Below, in pieces: positions 17,732 through 26,496 of a stretch of DNA of 64,000 nt (positions are counted from its first letter, which is position 1; every line of letters starts with the position of its first letter). The DNA comes from Pseudonocardia kujensis. GTDB lineage: Bacteria; Actinomycetota; Actinomycetes; Mycobacteriales; Pseudonocardiaceae. The notes beneath the pieces are model-generated. The model did no database searches, was not told the DNA's origin, and saw only the letters and a list, made by a program, of their open reading frames with translations. A program made the translations under genes and the position numbers. The stretch lies in contig NZ_JAJSOK010000010.1 of the NCBI RefSeq assembly GCF_021283305.1, positions 95,043 to 159,042 on the forward strand, written 5' to 3'.

Positions 17732-19393
17732 GTGGACGACACCCTCGCCGGCCTGCTGCAGGTCGTCCTGCTGCTGGTCCTGCTCGCGGTCTGCCACGCG
17801 CCGCTGGGCGACTACATGGCCAGGGTCTTCACCAGCGAGAAGGACTGGCGCGTCGAGGCCGCGCTCTACCGGCTCGTGCGGGTCGACGCCTCGAGCGGTC
17901 AGCGGTGGCCCACCTACGCCGCCGGCGTGCTGGGCTTCTCGTTCGTCTCGATCGTGCTGCTCTACCTGCTGCAGCGGCTCCAGCCGCTGCTGCCGATGTC
18001 GTTCGGTCGCGGCGCGGTCGGGCCGGCGACGGCGTTCAACACCGCGATCTCGTTCGTGACCAACACGAACTGGCAGTCCTACGTCCCCGAGCAGGTCCTC
18101 GGGAACACCGTGCAGATGGCGGGTCTGACGGTCCAGAACATCCTCTCCGCCGCCGTCGGCCTCGCGGTGGCCGCGGCACTGATCCGCGGCTTCGTCCGCT
18201 CCGGCACCGACCGGATCGGCAACTTCTGGGTCGACCTGACCCGGGCCACGTTCCGGATCATGCTCCCGATGGCGTTCGTCGCGTCGGTCCTGCTGCTGAT
18301 CACCGGTGTGACGATGTCGCTGCGCGCGGGCGTGGACGTGACCGGGGTCGACGGCGCTACGCACACCCTGCCCCTGGCGCCCACGGCCTCCCAGGAGGCC
18401 GTGAAGATGCTCGGCACCAACGGGGGCGGCATCTTCAACGCCAACTCGGCCCACCCGTTCGAGAACCCGAACGCCCTGTCGAACCTGCTCGAGATCTTCC
18501 TCATGCTGGTGGTCCCCGTGGCCATGACCCGCACCTTCGGCACGATGGTCGGCAACCGCCGGCAGGGCACCGTCCTGCTGTCGGTCATGGGGATGCTGTG
18601 GGGTGCCCTGCTCGCGGTGGCATGGTTCGCCGAGACCCACCCGAACGGCCCGGCCACCCTCGCCGCGGGCGGCGCGCTCGAGGGCAAGGAGGTCCGCTTC
18701 GGCATCCCCACGTCGATCCTCTTCGGGGTGTCGACCACCGGGACCTCGACGGGTGCGGTGAACTCGCTGCACGACAGCTACACCGGCGGCGCGGGCGGGG
18801 TGACCCTGCTGAACATGCTGCTCGGCGAGGTCGCGCCGGGCGGTGTCGGGGCCGGGCTCGTCGGCATCCTGGTGGTCGCGCTCGTCGCGATGTTCCTCGC
18901 GGGCCTGATGGTCGGGCGCACCCCCGAGTACCTGGGCAAGAAGCTGGGGCAGCGGGAGGTCACCGTGGCCGCGGTCTACATCCTGGTGATGCCCGCCGTC
19001 GTGCTGCTGGGCGCGGCGCTGGCGATCGCCCTGCCGGGCACGCCCGGCGCCCTGGGCAACACCGGCGCGCACGGCTTCTCCGAGGTCCTCTACGCCTTCG
19101 CCAGCGCCGCCAACAACAACGGGTCCGCGTTCGCAGGCCTCACGGTGACCAGCGACTTCTTCCAGTCCGCGCTGGGGCTGGCGATGCTGTTCGGCCGCTT
19201 CGTGCTGATCCTGGCGGTGCTCGCACTGGCGGGCTCGCTGGCCGAGCAGAAACGCGTGGAGGCAGGAGCCGGGACGCTCGCCACGGACAAGCCGCTGTTC
19301 GGCGTCCTCGTCGGCGGGACCCTGATCCTCGTCGCCGCCCTCACCTTCTTCCCGGCGCTCGCGCTGGGTCCGCTCGCGGAGGCCGTCGCGTGA
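17732..19393 (+). CDS. kdpA: K+-transporting ATPase subunit KdpA
   Basis: Potassium-selective channel-like subunit, 553 aa with about ten transmembrane helices. The four selectivity-filter segments are visible, including [59 protein letters not shown] and [15 protein letters not shown]+ enters here and passes through a tunnel to KdpB. GTG 17732 is one base after the kdpF stop; the stop overlaps kdpB's GTG by four bases. All key glycines are present, so it should be functional. Confidence 0.97.
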   Translation: MDDTLAGLLQVVLLLVLLAVCHAPLGDYMARVFTSEKDWRVEAALYRLVRVDASSGQRWPTYAAGVLGFSFVSIVLLYLLQRLQPLLPMSFGRGAVGPATAFNTAISFVTNTNWQSYVPEQVLGNTVQMAGLTVQNILSAAVGLAVAAALIRGFVRSGTDRIGNFWVDLTRATFRIMLPMAFVASVLLLITGVTMSLRAGVDVTGVDGATHTLPLAPTASQEAVKMLGTNGGGIFNANSAHPFENPNALSNLLEIFLMLVVPVAMTRTFGTMVGNRRQGTVLLSVMGMLWGALLAVAWFAETHPNGPATLAAGGALEGKEVRFGIPTSILFGVSTTGTSTGAVNSLHDSYTGGAGGVTLLNMLLGEVAPGGVGAGLVGILVVALVAMFLAGLMVGRTPEYLGKKLGQREVTVAAVYILVMPAVVLLGAALAIALPGTPGALGNTGAHGFSEVLYAFASAANNNGSAFAGLTVTSDFFQSALGLAMLFGRFVLILAVLALAGSLAEQKRVEAGAGTLATDKPLFGVLVGGTLILVAALTFFPALALGPLAEAVA

Positions 19394-21435
19394 CCACCCC
19401 CACCCTGGAACGCGACCCGGAACGGACCGTCACCGCCGGCGGACCGGTCGGGGCCGGCGCCTTCCGTCCGGCTCAGCTGTGGGCGTCGCTGCCCGACGCG
19501 CTGCGCAAGCTCGACCCGCGCACCCAGCTGCGCAACCCGGTCATGTTCGTCGTCTGGACCGGGTCCGTGCTCGTCACCCTGGACGCGCTCTGGCGACCGA
19601 CGCTGTTCGGCTGGCTCATCGCCGTCTGGCTGTGGTTCACGGTGGTGTTCGCCAACCTCGCCGAGGCCGTTGCCGAGGGCCGCGGCAAGGCCCAGGCGGA
19701 GACCCTGCGGAGGACCAGGCGGGACACCGTCGCGCGGCTCCTCGACGGCACCACCACGGGCGCCACGGAGCTGCGCGTCGGCGACCGGGTCGTCGTCGAG
19801 GCCGGGGAGACGATCCCCGGCGACGGCGACGTCGTCGAGGGCATCGCCACCGTCGACGAGTCCGCGATCACCGGTGAGTCCGCGCCCGTCGTGCGCGAGG
19901 CCGGCGGCGACCGGTCCAGCGTCACCGGCGGGACGACGGTGCTGTCCGACCGGATCGTCGTGGAGATCACGACGAAGCCGGGCGAGTCCTTCGTCGACCG
20001 GATGATCGCGCTGGTCGAGGGCGCCTCGCGGCAGAAGACGCCCAACGAGATCGCCCTGACCATCCTGCTGGCCGCGCTGACGATCATCTTCCTGCTCGCC
20101 GTCGTCGCGCTGCAGCCGATGAGCGCCTACGCCGGCGCCCCGCAGTCCGTGGTCGTGCTGGTCGCGCTGCTGGTCTGCCTGATCCCGACGACGATCGGCG
20201 CGTTGCTCTCCGCCATCGGTATCGCCGGCATGGACCGGCTCGTGCAGCGCAACGTCCTGGCGAAGTCCGGCCGCGCGGTCGAGGCCGCGGGCGACATCGA
20301 CACCCTGCTGCTCGACAAGACGGGCACCATCACCTTCGGCAACCGGCAGGCCACCGAGCTGATCCCGACGGGCGGGGCGAGCACGCGGGAACTGGCCGAG
20401 GCGGCCCGGCTGTCCAGCCTCGCCGACCAGACCCCGGAGGGCCGCAGCGTCGTGGCCCTGTGCGCCCGGGAGTTCGGCCTGGCGCCGGAGGCCTCGGCCG
20501 ACGAGGCCAGGGCGGAGTTCGTCCCCTTCACCGCGCAGACCAGGATGTCCGGCCTGGACGTCGACGGCCGCCGGATCCGCAAGGGCGCCGCGTCCGCGGT
20601 GCTCGCCGCGACCGGGGTGCGGAGCGGCGAGGTGGATCGACTGGTCGAGAGGATCTCCGACGAGGGCGGCACCCCGCTCGTCGTCGCCGACGGCGAGCGG
20701 GTCCTGGGTGTCATCCGGTTGTCCGACGTGGTCAAGCCGGGCATCGCGGCCCGGTTCGCCGAACTGCGGGTCATGGGCATCCGGACGGTCATGGTCACCG
20801 GGGACAACCCGCGCACCGCCCGGGCGGTCGCCGCGGAGGCGGGCGTCGACGACCACCTCGCCGAGGCCACGCCCGAGGACAAGATGGCCTACATCCGCGC
20901 GGAGCAGGAGGGCGGTCGGCTGGTCGCGATGACCGGCGACGGCACCAACGACGCGCCCGCGCTCGCGCAGGCCGACGTCGGCGTCGCGATGAACACCGGG
21001 ACGGCCGCGGCGAAGGAGGCCGGCAACATGGTCGACCTCGACTCCGACCCGACGAAGCTGATCGAGATCGTGGAGATCGGTAAGCAGCTGCTGATCACGC
21101 GCGGGGCGCTGACCACCTTCTCGGTGGCCAACGACCTGGCGAAGTACTTCGCGATCCTGCCGGCGATGTTCGCCGCGCTGTACCCCTCGCTCGGGGCGCT
21201 CAACGTCATGGGCCTGCACTCGCCGCAGTCGGCGATCCTGTCCGCGGTGATCTTCAATGCGTTGATCATCATCGCGCTGATCCCGCTGGCGCTGCGCGGC
21301 GTGCGGTACCGGCCCTCGTCGGCCTCGGTCCTGCTGCGCCGCAACCTCCTGCTCTACGGCCTGGGCGGCGTGGTGCTGCCCTTCGTCGGCATCTTCCTCA
21401 TCGACCTGCTGGTCCGACTCCTCCCGGGGATGTGA
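19390..21435 (+). CDS. kdpB: K+-transporting P-type ATPase subunit KdpB
   Basis: Energy-coupling P-type ATPase, 681 aa. The phosphorylation motif [13 protein letters not shown] has Asp309; the actuator loop is [19 protein letters not shown], the nucleotide-binding motif is [13 protein letters not shown] plus RKGAASAV, and the hinge is [21 protein letters not shown]. The transmembrane motif [17 protein letters not shown] is typical of KdpB. GTG 19390 overlaps kdpA by four bases, and kdpC starts one base after the stop. No defect is visible. Confidence 0.97.
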   Translation: MTTPTLERDPERTVTAGGPVGAGAFRPAQLWASLPDALRKLDPRTQLRNPVMFVVWTGSVLVTLDALWRPTLFGWLIAVWLWFTVVFANLAEAVAEGRGKAQAETLRRTRRDTVARLLDGTTTGATELRVGDRVVVEAGETIPGDGDVVEGIATVDESAITGESAPVVREAGGDRSSVTGGTTVLSDRIVVEITTKPGESFVDRMIALVEGASRQKTPNEIALTILLAALTIIFLLAVVALQPMSAYAGAPQSVVVLVALLVCLIPTTIGALLSAIGIAGMDRLVQRNVLAKSGRAVEAAGDIDTLLLDKTGTITFGNRQATELIPTGGASTRELAEAARLSSLADQTPEGRSVVALCAREFGLAPEASADEARAEFVPFTAQTRMSGLDVDGRRIRKGAASAVLAATGVRSGEVDRLVERISDEGGTPLVVADGERVLGVIRLSDVVKPGIAARFAELRVMGIRTVMVTGDNPRTARAVAAEAGVDDHLAEATPEDKMAYIRAEQEGGRLVAMTGDGTNDAPALAQADVGVAMNTGTAAAKEAGNMVDLDSDPTKLIEIVEIGKQLLITRGALTTFSVANDLAKYFAILPAMFAALYPSLGALNVMGLHSPQSAILSAVIFNALIIIALIPLALRGVRYRPSSASVLLRRNLLLYGLGGVVLPFVGIFLIDLLVRLLPGM

Positions 21436-21436
21436 C

Positions 21437-22060
21437 GTGCTCTCCACCCTGCGCAGGCAGACCGGCACCGGTCTGCGCCTACTGGTCCTCCTCACCGTGC
21501 TCTGCGGCATCGTCTACCCGCTCGTGGTCTGGGGCGTCTCGCGAATCCCCGGGCTCGCCGGCCACGCCGAGGGATCGGTGATCACGAAGAACGGGACCGC
21601 CGCCGGGTCGTCGCTCATCGGCGTCGACCCCGTGCCGGCCGATCCCGCTGCCGACCCGTACTTCCACACCCGGCCCTCGGCCTCGTCCGCGGACGTCCTC
21701 GGTCCCGCCGACACGAGCACCTCGGGCGGCTCCAACAAGGCCGGCGACTCGCAGGATCTGCTCGACACCGTCTCCCGGCGGCGCGCGCTGATCGCACAGC
21801 GGGAGGGCGTTCCGCCCGCGGCCGTGCCCACCGACGCGGTCACCGCCTCGGCGTCCGGGCTCGACCCCGACATCGGCCCGGCCTACGCAGCGCTGCAGGT
21901 CGAGCGGGTCGCGCGGGTGACGGGACTGCCGGTCGACCGGGTCCGGGACCTCGTCGCGGGCGCCACGGACGGGCGCATACTCGGGTTCCTCGGCGAGCCG
22001 ACCGTGAACGTCACCGCGCTCAACCTGGCGGTCGCCGCCGCGCAGCGGCCGGCCGGCTGA
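21437..22060 (+). CDS. kdpC: K+-transporting ATPase subunit KdpC
   Basis: Single-pass chaperone-like subunit, 207 aa, that raises ATP affinity of KdpB. An N-terminal transmembrane helix (LLVLLTVLCGIVYPLVVWGV) leads to a periplasmic domain with GSSLIGVDPVPADPAADPYF, FHTRPSASS, the serine/asparagine segment TSGGSNKAG and VTASASGLDPDIGPAYA, all KdpC hallmarks. GTG 21437. kdpD follows after 37 bases. Confidence 0.96.
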   Translation: MLSTLRRQTGTGLRLLVLLTVLCGIVYPLVVWGVSRIPGLAGHAEGSVITKNGTAAGSSLIGVDPVPADPAADPYFHTRPSASSADVLGPADTSTSGGSNKAGDSQDLLDTVSRRRALIAQREGVPPAAVPTDAVTASASGLDPDIGPAYAALQVERVARVTGLPVDRVRDLVAGATDGRILGFLGEPTVNVTALNLAVAAAQRPAG

Positions 22061-22097
22061 CCCGGGTCGGCGGGTCTCGCACGAACGGGGTGGGGGC

Positions 22098-24728
22098 ATG
22101 ACCAGCGGACCGGCGACGGGAGGGACCGTGCAGCCGCGGGGTGAACTGCGGATCCATCTGGGCGCGGCGCCGGGGGTCGGCAAGACCTACGCCATGTTGT
22201 GCGAGGCCCGCCGCCGCAGGGAACGCGGAACCGACGTCGTCGTCGGGCTCGTGGAGACCCACGGCCGCGCGCGGACCGCCGAGCTCCTGGACGGCCTCGA
22301 GGTCCTGCCGCGGCGACCCACGCGGTTCGGCGGCGAGCTCGACGTGGACGCGGTGATCGCCCGCCGTCCGGAGGTCGTGCTGGTCGACGAGCTGGCCCAC
22401 ACGAACGCCCCGGGGCCGGACCGGACGGCCGGCTCCGCGGGCTCCGCCCCCGGCAACCCGAAGCGCTGGCAGGACGTCGAGGAGCTGCTCGAGGCCGGGA
22501 TCGACGTGCTGTCCACCGTGAACGTCCAGCACCTCGAGTCGCTCAACGACGTCGTCGAGAAGATCACCGGGGTCCGGCAGCGGGAGACCGTGCCCGACGA
22601 GTTCGTGCGCCGCGCCGACCAGATCGAGCTGGTCGACATCACCCCCGAGGCGCTGCGCCGCCGGCTCGCGCACGGCAACGTCTACGCCGCCGAGAAGGTC
22701 GACGCCGCCCTGGCCAACTACTTCCAGGTCGGGAACCTGATCGCGCTCCGTGAGCTCGCCCTGCTGTGGGTGGCCGACGAGGTCGACACCGCGTTGCAGC
22801 GGTACCGCACGGAGAAGCGGATCTCCGAGACCTGGGAGACCCGCGAGCGCGTGGTCGTCGCCCTGACCGGCGGCGCCGAGTCGGAGACCGTGCTGCGCCG
22901 GGCCACCCGGATCGCCAAACGGGCCGGGCAGGCCGACCTCCTCGCGGTGCACGTGCTGCGCGGCGACGGTCTCGCCGGGGCGCCGGTCGGGGCCACGAAC
23001 GCGCTGCGGAAGCTGGCCGACGACGTCGGGGCCAGCTTCCACACCGTCGTCGGCGACAGCGGTGCCGGCGGCGTCACCGACGCCCTGCTCGAGTTCGCCC
23101 GCGGGGTGAACGCCACCCAGCTGGTGCTCGGCACCTCGCGACGGTCCCGGCTGGCCCGGGTGTTCGACGAGGGCATCGGTGCGCGCGTCGTCCGCGAGTC
23201 CGGTTCGATCGACGTCCACATGGTCACCCACGCGGCCGCCGGTGCGTCGGCGCTGCGGCTCCCCCGGCTGCACAGCGCGGTCCCGCTCGACCGGCGCGTC
23301 CTCGGCTGGGTCCTGGCGGTGCTGGGCCCGGCCGCCGCGACCCTGCTCGGCGCGTCCCTCGACGAGATCGTCGGGCTCTCGACGGACGTCGTGCTGTTCT
23401 TCCTGGCCACCACCGTGGTGGCCCTGGTCGGCGGGCTCGGACCGGCGCTGCTCGCCGCCCTGCTCGGCGGCCTCCTGCTCAACTTCTTCCTCACCCCGCC
23501 GCTGTACTCGCTGACCATCTCCCAACCGGAGAACGCGATCACCGTCGTCGCGATGCTGATCGTCGCCGTGCTGGTCGCCCTGGTCGTGGACCGGGCGGCC
23601 CGCCGCGGGGAGCAGGCCGCGCGGGCAGGCACCGAGGCCGCCCTGCTGGCGTCGTTCGCCCGCACCGTCCTGACCCGCGCCGACCCGCTGCCCCGCCTGC
23701 TGGAGAAGGTCCGCGAGGCGTTCGGGCTGCGTTGCGTGGCACTGCTCGAACACGAGGGCGGCGAGTGGCGCCGCGTCGCGACCTCGGGTCCGCCCGAGTG
23801 CGGCCGCCCGGAGGACGCCGACGTCGACGTCGCCGTGGAACCGGGGCTGCACCTGATCGGCACCGGCCGCTCGTTGCCCGCCCACGACCGGAGACTCCTG
23901 GAGACCGTCGGCGGGCAGGCCCTGCTCGCGCTGCGCAGCCAACGCGCGAGCGAGGAAGCCCTGCGCGCCCGGCGACGCGCCGAGATCAACGAGACCCGCG
24001 GGGCGATGCTCTCCGCGGTCGGCCACGACCTGCGCAGTCCCCTGACCTCGATCAAGGCGGCGATCGGCAGCCTGCGCGACCCGCTGCTCCGGTTGTCCGG
24101 CACGGACCGGGCCGAGCTGCTCGAGACGGTCGAGGAGTCGGCCGACCGGCTGGCCGGGCTCGTCGACAACCTCCTGGACTCCTCGCGGCTCGCCTCCGGC
24201 GCGGTCGAGCCCCTGCTGGAGCGCGTCGGCTACGACGAGGCCGCCGCGCGGGCCCTGCTCGGCGTGCCGGAGGCGGCCCGGGTCCGCCTCGAGATCCCGG
24301 GCGACCTCCCCGACGTGACCGCGGACGTGGGTCTGCTCGAACGGGTCGTCGCGAACCTCGTCGACAACGCCCTGCGCCACGGCGGCGGCGCACCGGTCGT
24401 CCTGCGCGCGAGCGCGTACGAGGGCCGCGCCGAGCTCCGGGTCGTCGACTCCGGGCCGGGCGTGCCGAAGAAGCAACGCGACACGCTGTTCACCCCCTTC
24501 CAACGGCGCGGCGACCGCCGGGCCACCAGCGGGGTCGGGCTGGGGCTGTCGGTCGCGCGCGGGCTCACGGAGGTCATGGGCGGCACCCTGACCGCGGAGG
24601 ACACGCCGGGCGGCGGCCTCACGACCGTCGTGTCCCTGCCCCTCGCCGCGCTCCCGGCGGCCGGCCGGCCCTCCGCTCCTCCCCCGCAGCTGACCGACGG
24701 GTCGGCCGCGAGCGGGATGCGCGGATGA
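22098..24728 (+). CDS. kdpD: Osmosensitive K+ channel histidine kinase KdpD
   Basis: An 876-aa membrane sensor kinase. The N-terminal KdpD domain has Walker A GAAPGVGKTYAML (residues about 19-31) and VDELAHTNAPG with a short Gly/Ser insertion before NPKRWQDVEELL. A universal-stress domain follows (about 250-370), then four transmembrane helices (about 395-500), a GAF-like region, and the kinase core: phosphoacceptor His643 in VGHDLRSPL, N-box VVANLVDNALRHGGG and G-boxes VVDSGPGV and SGVGLGLSVARGL. It follows kdpFABC, but no kdpE response-regulator gene follows; the next genes are on the other strand. The partner must be encoded elsewhere or be non-cognate. Confidence 0.95.
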   Translation: MTSGPATGGTVQPRGELRIHLGAAPGVGKTYAMLCEARRRRERGTDVVVGLVETHGRARTAELLDGLEVLPRRPTRFGGELDVDAVIARRPEVVLVDELAHTNAPGPDRTAGSAGSAPGNPKRWQDVEELLEAGIDVLSTVNVQHLESLNDVVEKITGVRQRETVPDEFVRRADQIELVDITPEALRRRLAHGNVYAAEKVDAALANYFQVGNLIALRELALLWVADEVDTALQRYRTEKRISETWETRERVVVALTGGAESETVLRRATRIAKRAGQADLLAVHVLRGDGLAGAPVGATNALRKLADDVGASFHTVVGDSGAGGVTDALLEFARGVNATQLVLGTSRRSRLARVFDEGIGARVVRESGSIDVHMVTHAAAGASALRLPRLHSAVPLDRRVLGWVLAVLGPAAATLLGASLDEIVGLSTDVVLFFLATTVVALVGGLGPALLAALLGGLLLNFFLTPPLYSLTISQPENAITVVAMLIVAVLVALVVDRAARRGEQAARAGTEAALLASFARTVLTRADPLPRLLEKVREAFGLRCVALLEHEGGEWRRVATSGPPECGRPEDADVDVAVEPGLHLIGTGRSLPAHDRRLLETVGGQALLALRSQRASEEALRARRRAEINETRGAMLSAVGHDLRSPLTSIKAAIGSLRDPLLRLSGTDRAELLETVEESADRLAGLVDNLLDSSRLASGAVEPLLERVGYDEAAARALLGVPEAARVRLEIPGDLPDVTADVGLLERVVANLVDNALRHGGGAPVVLRASAYEGRAELRVVDSGPGVPKKQRDTLFTPFQRRGDRRATSGVGLGLSVARGLTEVMGGTLTAEDTPGGGLTTVVSLPLAALPAAGRPSAPPPQLTDGSAASGMRG

Positions 24729-24750
24729 GCTCGGCGGGATCGGACGACCG

Positions 24751-24951
24751 TCACCATGCCCGCAGGCTCGCCGCAGGCAGGGCGATCAGCAGCGAGCCGA
24801 GCCCGCCCGAGGTCGCGCCGACCAGCGCGAGGCGCCCTTCCGCGGACGGCGTGGCCGTGGCACCGCCACCGAACGGGCGGGTGAGGGCGATCAGGAGCGG
24901 GGCCGCCCCTGCGTCACGGCCCGACGGTCGTCGCGGGCGCCGCCGAGGCAC
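24751..24951 (-). CDS. Small hydrophobic ORF, doubtful
   Basis: A 66-codon frame from ATG 24951 that overlaps the end of the methyltransferase gene by 38 bases. The C-terminal half (RLALVGATSGGLGSLLIALP) could be one membrane helix; the N-terminus is Arg/Pro-rich and probably only a shadow. No family was recognised and no clear ribosome site seen. Confidence 0.2.
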   Translation of the reverse strand: MPRRRPRRPSGRDAGAAPLLIALTRPFGGGATATPSAEGRLALVGATSGGLGSLLIALPAASLRAW

Positions 24952-25627
24952 GGCGACGGAGCCGGTGCAGGCTCACCTCCGAGCGGGCGGTGCCCGTCGT
25001 GCTGACGATCGCCCACTCCGCACACGCGGCGAGGAAGTCACGGGCCGGCGGACGTCCCTCGTCGGCGAGCCAGATCTCGCCCGTGCCGCAGACGAGCCGG
25101 GGCAGCAGCGCGCCGAGGGCGTCGAGTCCGTCGTGGAGGTACAGCACGTCGGCCGCCAGGACGAGGTCCCACGGAGCACCCGCGATCGCCGACCAGGGAT
25201 CCGACCAGTCGCACTGCGCCACGTCGAGCCGGACCCCGTTGCGGCGGGCGTTGTGCGCCGCGAAGGCCAGGGCGCTCGGCACGAGATCGGTGGCGAGCAC
25301 CCTGGCGCCACCCTGCGCGGCGGCGAGGCTCGGCAGGGCGAGCCCGCACCCGAGCTCGAGCACGCGCGCGCCGGAGACGTCCGCGCGCGCCACGGCGCCC
25401 GCGAGCTCGATCCCGCTCGGCCACGGCTGCGCCCAGTAGGGCGGCTCGGTCCCGCCCCAGCCGAAGTTCTGCTGGTAGATCCGGTCGAGCGCGTCCCGGG
25501 GGTGGATGAGCTCGATCCGTCCGGTCGGCAGGTCGAGGGAGCTGTGGCCGACCCCCGGCAGGCCGGACGGCACACCGGCTCCGGGAGCGTCGCCGTACAG
25601 GGTGAATCCGCTGGTGGCGGAGGGCAT
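24914..25627 (-). CDS. Class I SAM-dependent methyltransferase (methyltransferase-16-like)
   Basis: A 237-aa methyltransferase. The N-terminal part contains FGWGGTEPPYWAQPWPSGIE, typical of METTL/nicotinamide-methylase-like protein methyltransferases. The SAM site is VLELGCGLALPSLAAAQGG (motif I), then VLATDLVPSALAFAAHNARR (motif II) and PWDLVLAADVLYLHDG (motif IV). The substrate is likely a protein Lys or small molecule and is not determined. ATG 25627 follows GAGG at six bases; the ATG at 25753 adds an unsupported leader. Divergent from the cold-shock gene. Confidence 0.85.
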   Translation of the reverse strand: MPSATSGFTLYGDAPGAGVPSGLPGVGHSSLDLPTGRIELIHPRDALDRIYQQNFGWGGTEPPYWAQPWPSGIELAGAVARADVSGARVLELGCGLALPSLAAAQGGARVLATDLVPSALAFAAHNARRNGVRLDVAQCDWSDPWSAIAGAPWDLVLAADVLYLHDGLDALGALLPRLVCGTGEIWLADEGRPPARDFLAACAEWAIVSTTGTARSEVSLHRLRRRASAAPATTVGP

Positions 25628-26017
25628 GCAAGCCTCGGATCTCTCGCGGGACGACCCGCGTTCGGGTACGGCACACAGGTGCCGCTCATACCGTGCCTCG
25701 CTGCACGGATCGGTCAGTGGCGGAGGACGCCTGCCCTGCCCGGCTCCCTGCACCCCGGCGGTGACGACTCATCGGGCGACCCGGGCGACGCGCCTCGACA
25801 ACTGCTGTGCCCCGACCCTACGCGTCCTGCCCCGTTCGGGCGCGCCACGCAGTAGGGTGCCCGCGGTCGTTCGGTTTTCGAGGTCCGTGTCCTGCACGCT
25901 CGCGGAAACGGAAGCGATGGGCCGCGGCCCCGTCCTCACCGTGACGGCGGGACCGGCCCGTCAGGCCGCCCGGGCCCCGCACCCTGCGGAGGCCCAGGAC
26001 CTGCGAGGAGCAGTCAG
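25628..26017. other. Divergent intergenic region, including the cold-shock gene 5' leader
   Basis: About 390 bases between the methyltransferase and cold-shock genes. Cold-shock mRNAs usually have long structured leaders and this spacing fits, but no specific cold box was recognised. The ribosome site GAGGAG lies before ATG 26018. Confidence 0.4.
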
Positions 26018-26221
26018 ATGCCACAGGGCACCGTGAAGTGGTTCAACGCCGAGAAGGGCTTCGGCTTCATCGAGCAGGACGGCGGCGGCGCAGACGTCTT
26101 CGTCCACTACTCGGAGATCGACGCCGCCGGGTACCGCAGCCTCGACGAGGGCCAGCGGGTGGAGTTCGAGGTCGGGCAGGGCAAGAAGGGGCCGCAGGCC
26201 ACCGGCGTCCGCCCCGTCTGA
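26018..26221 (+). CDS. Cold-shock protein (CspA family)
   Basis: A 67-aa single-stranded nucleic-acid-binding beta barrel. RNP1 (KGFGFI) and RNP2 (VFVHYSEI) are complete in the order [20 protein letters not shown] and [15 protein letters not shown], and it ends [10 protein letters not shown] as in actinobacterial CspA. It acts as an RNA chaperone. Followed at 15 bases by a strong hairpin, so it is monocistronic. Confidence 0.96.
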   Translation: MPQGTVKWFNAEKGFGFIEQDGGGADVFVHYSEIDAAGYRSLDEGQRVEFEVGQGKKGPQATGVRPV

Positions 26222-26235
26222 CACCGCACACGCCA

Positions 26236-26267
26236 GGAGCCCGCCACCCCTCGGGGAGGCGGGCTCC
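26236..26267 (+). terminator. Terminator hairpin after the cold-shock gene
   Basis: GGAGCCCGCC (26236-26245) pairs perfectly with GGCGGGCTCC (26258-26267), and the 12-base loop can add a CCC/GGG pairing. It stands 15 bases after the stop. No T-run follows, the usual actinobacterial form. Confidence 0.75.
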
Positions 26268-26496
26268 CGTCGTCTCCGGGCCGGGATCCCTGGCACCGGG
26301 GACGAACCGGCCGGACCGCTCGACGGCGCCCGGTTCCGGCCGGGGCGGTGACGACCGGACAACCGATCACGAAACCGGACGGGGCCACCCCGGGCGCCGG
26401 GCGTGGCCGGCCACCGGGCACGCTGCGGAGGTGCCGTCGTCCACACAGCCGGACGCACGGCCGGGTGGTGGTCGTCGCCGGGTCGGAGGTTCATGG

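Noticed and set aside
19090..21510. 806-codon open frame antisense to kdpB
   Set aside because: Composition is Arg/Gly/Asp-rich without family features; it is a GC-rich shadow of an unambiguous P-type ATPase gene.
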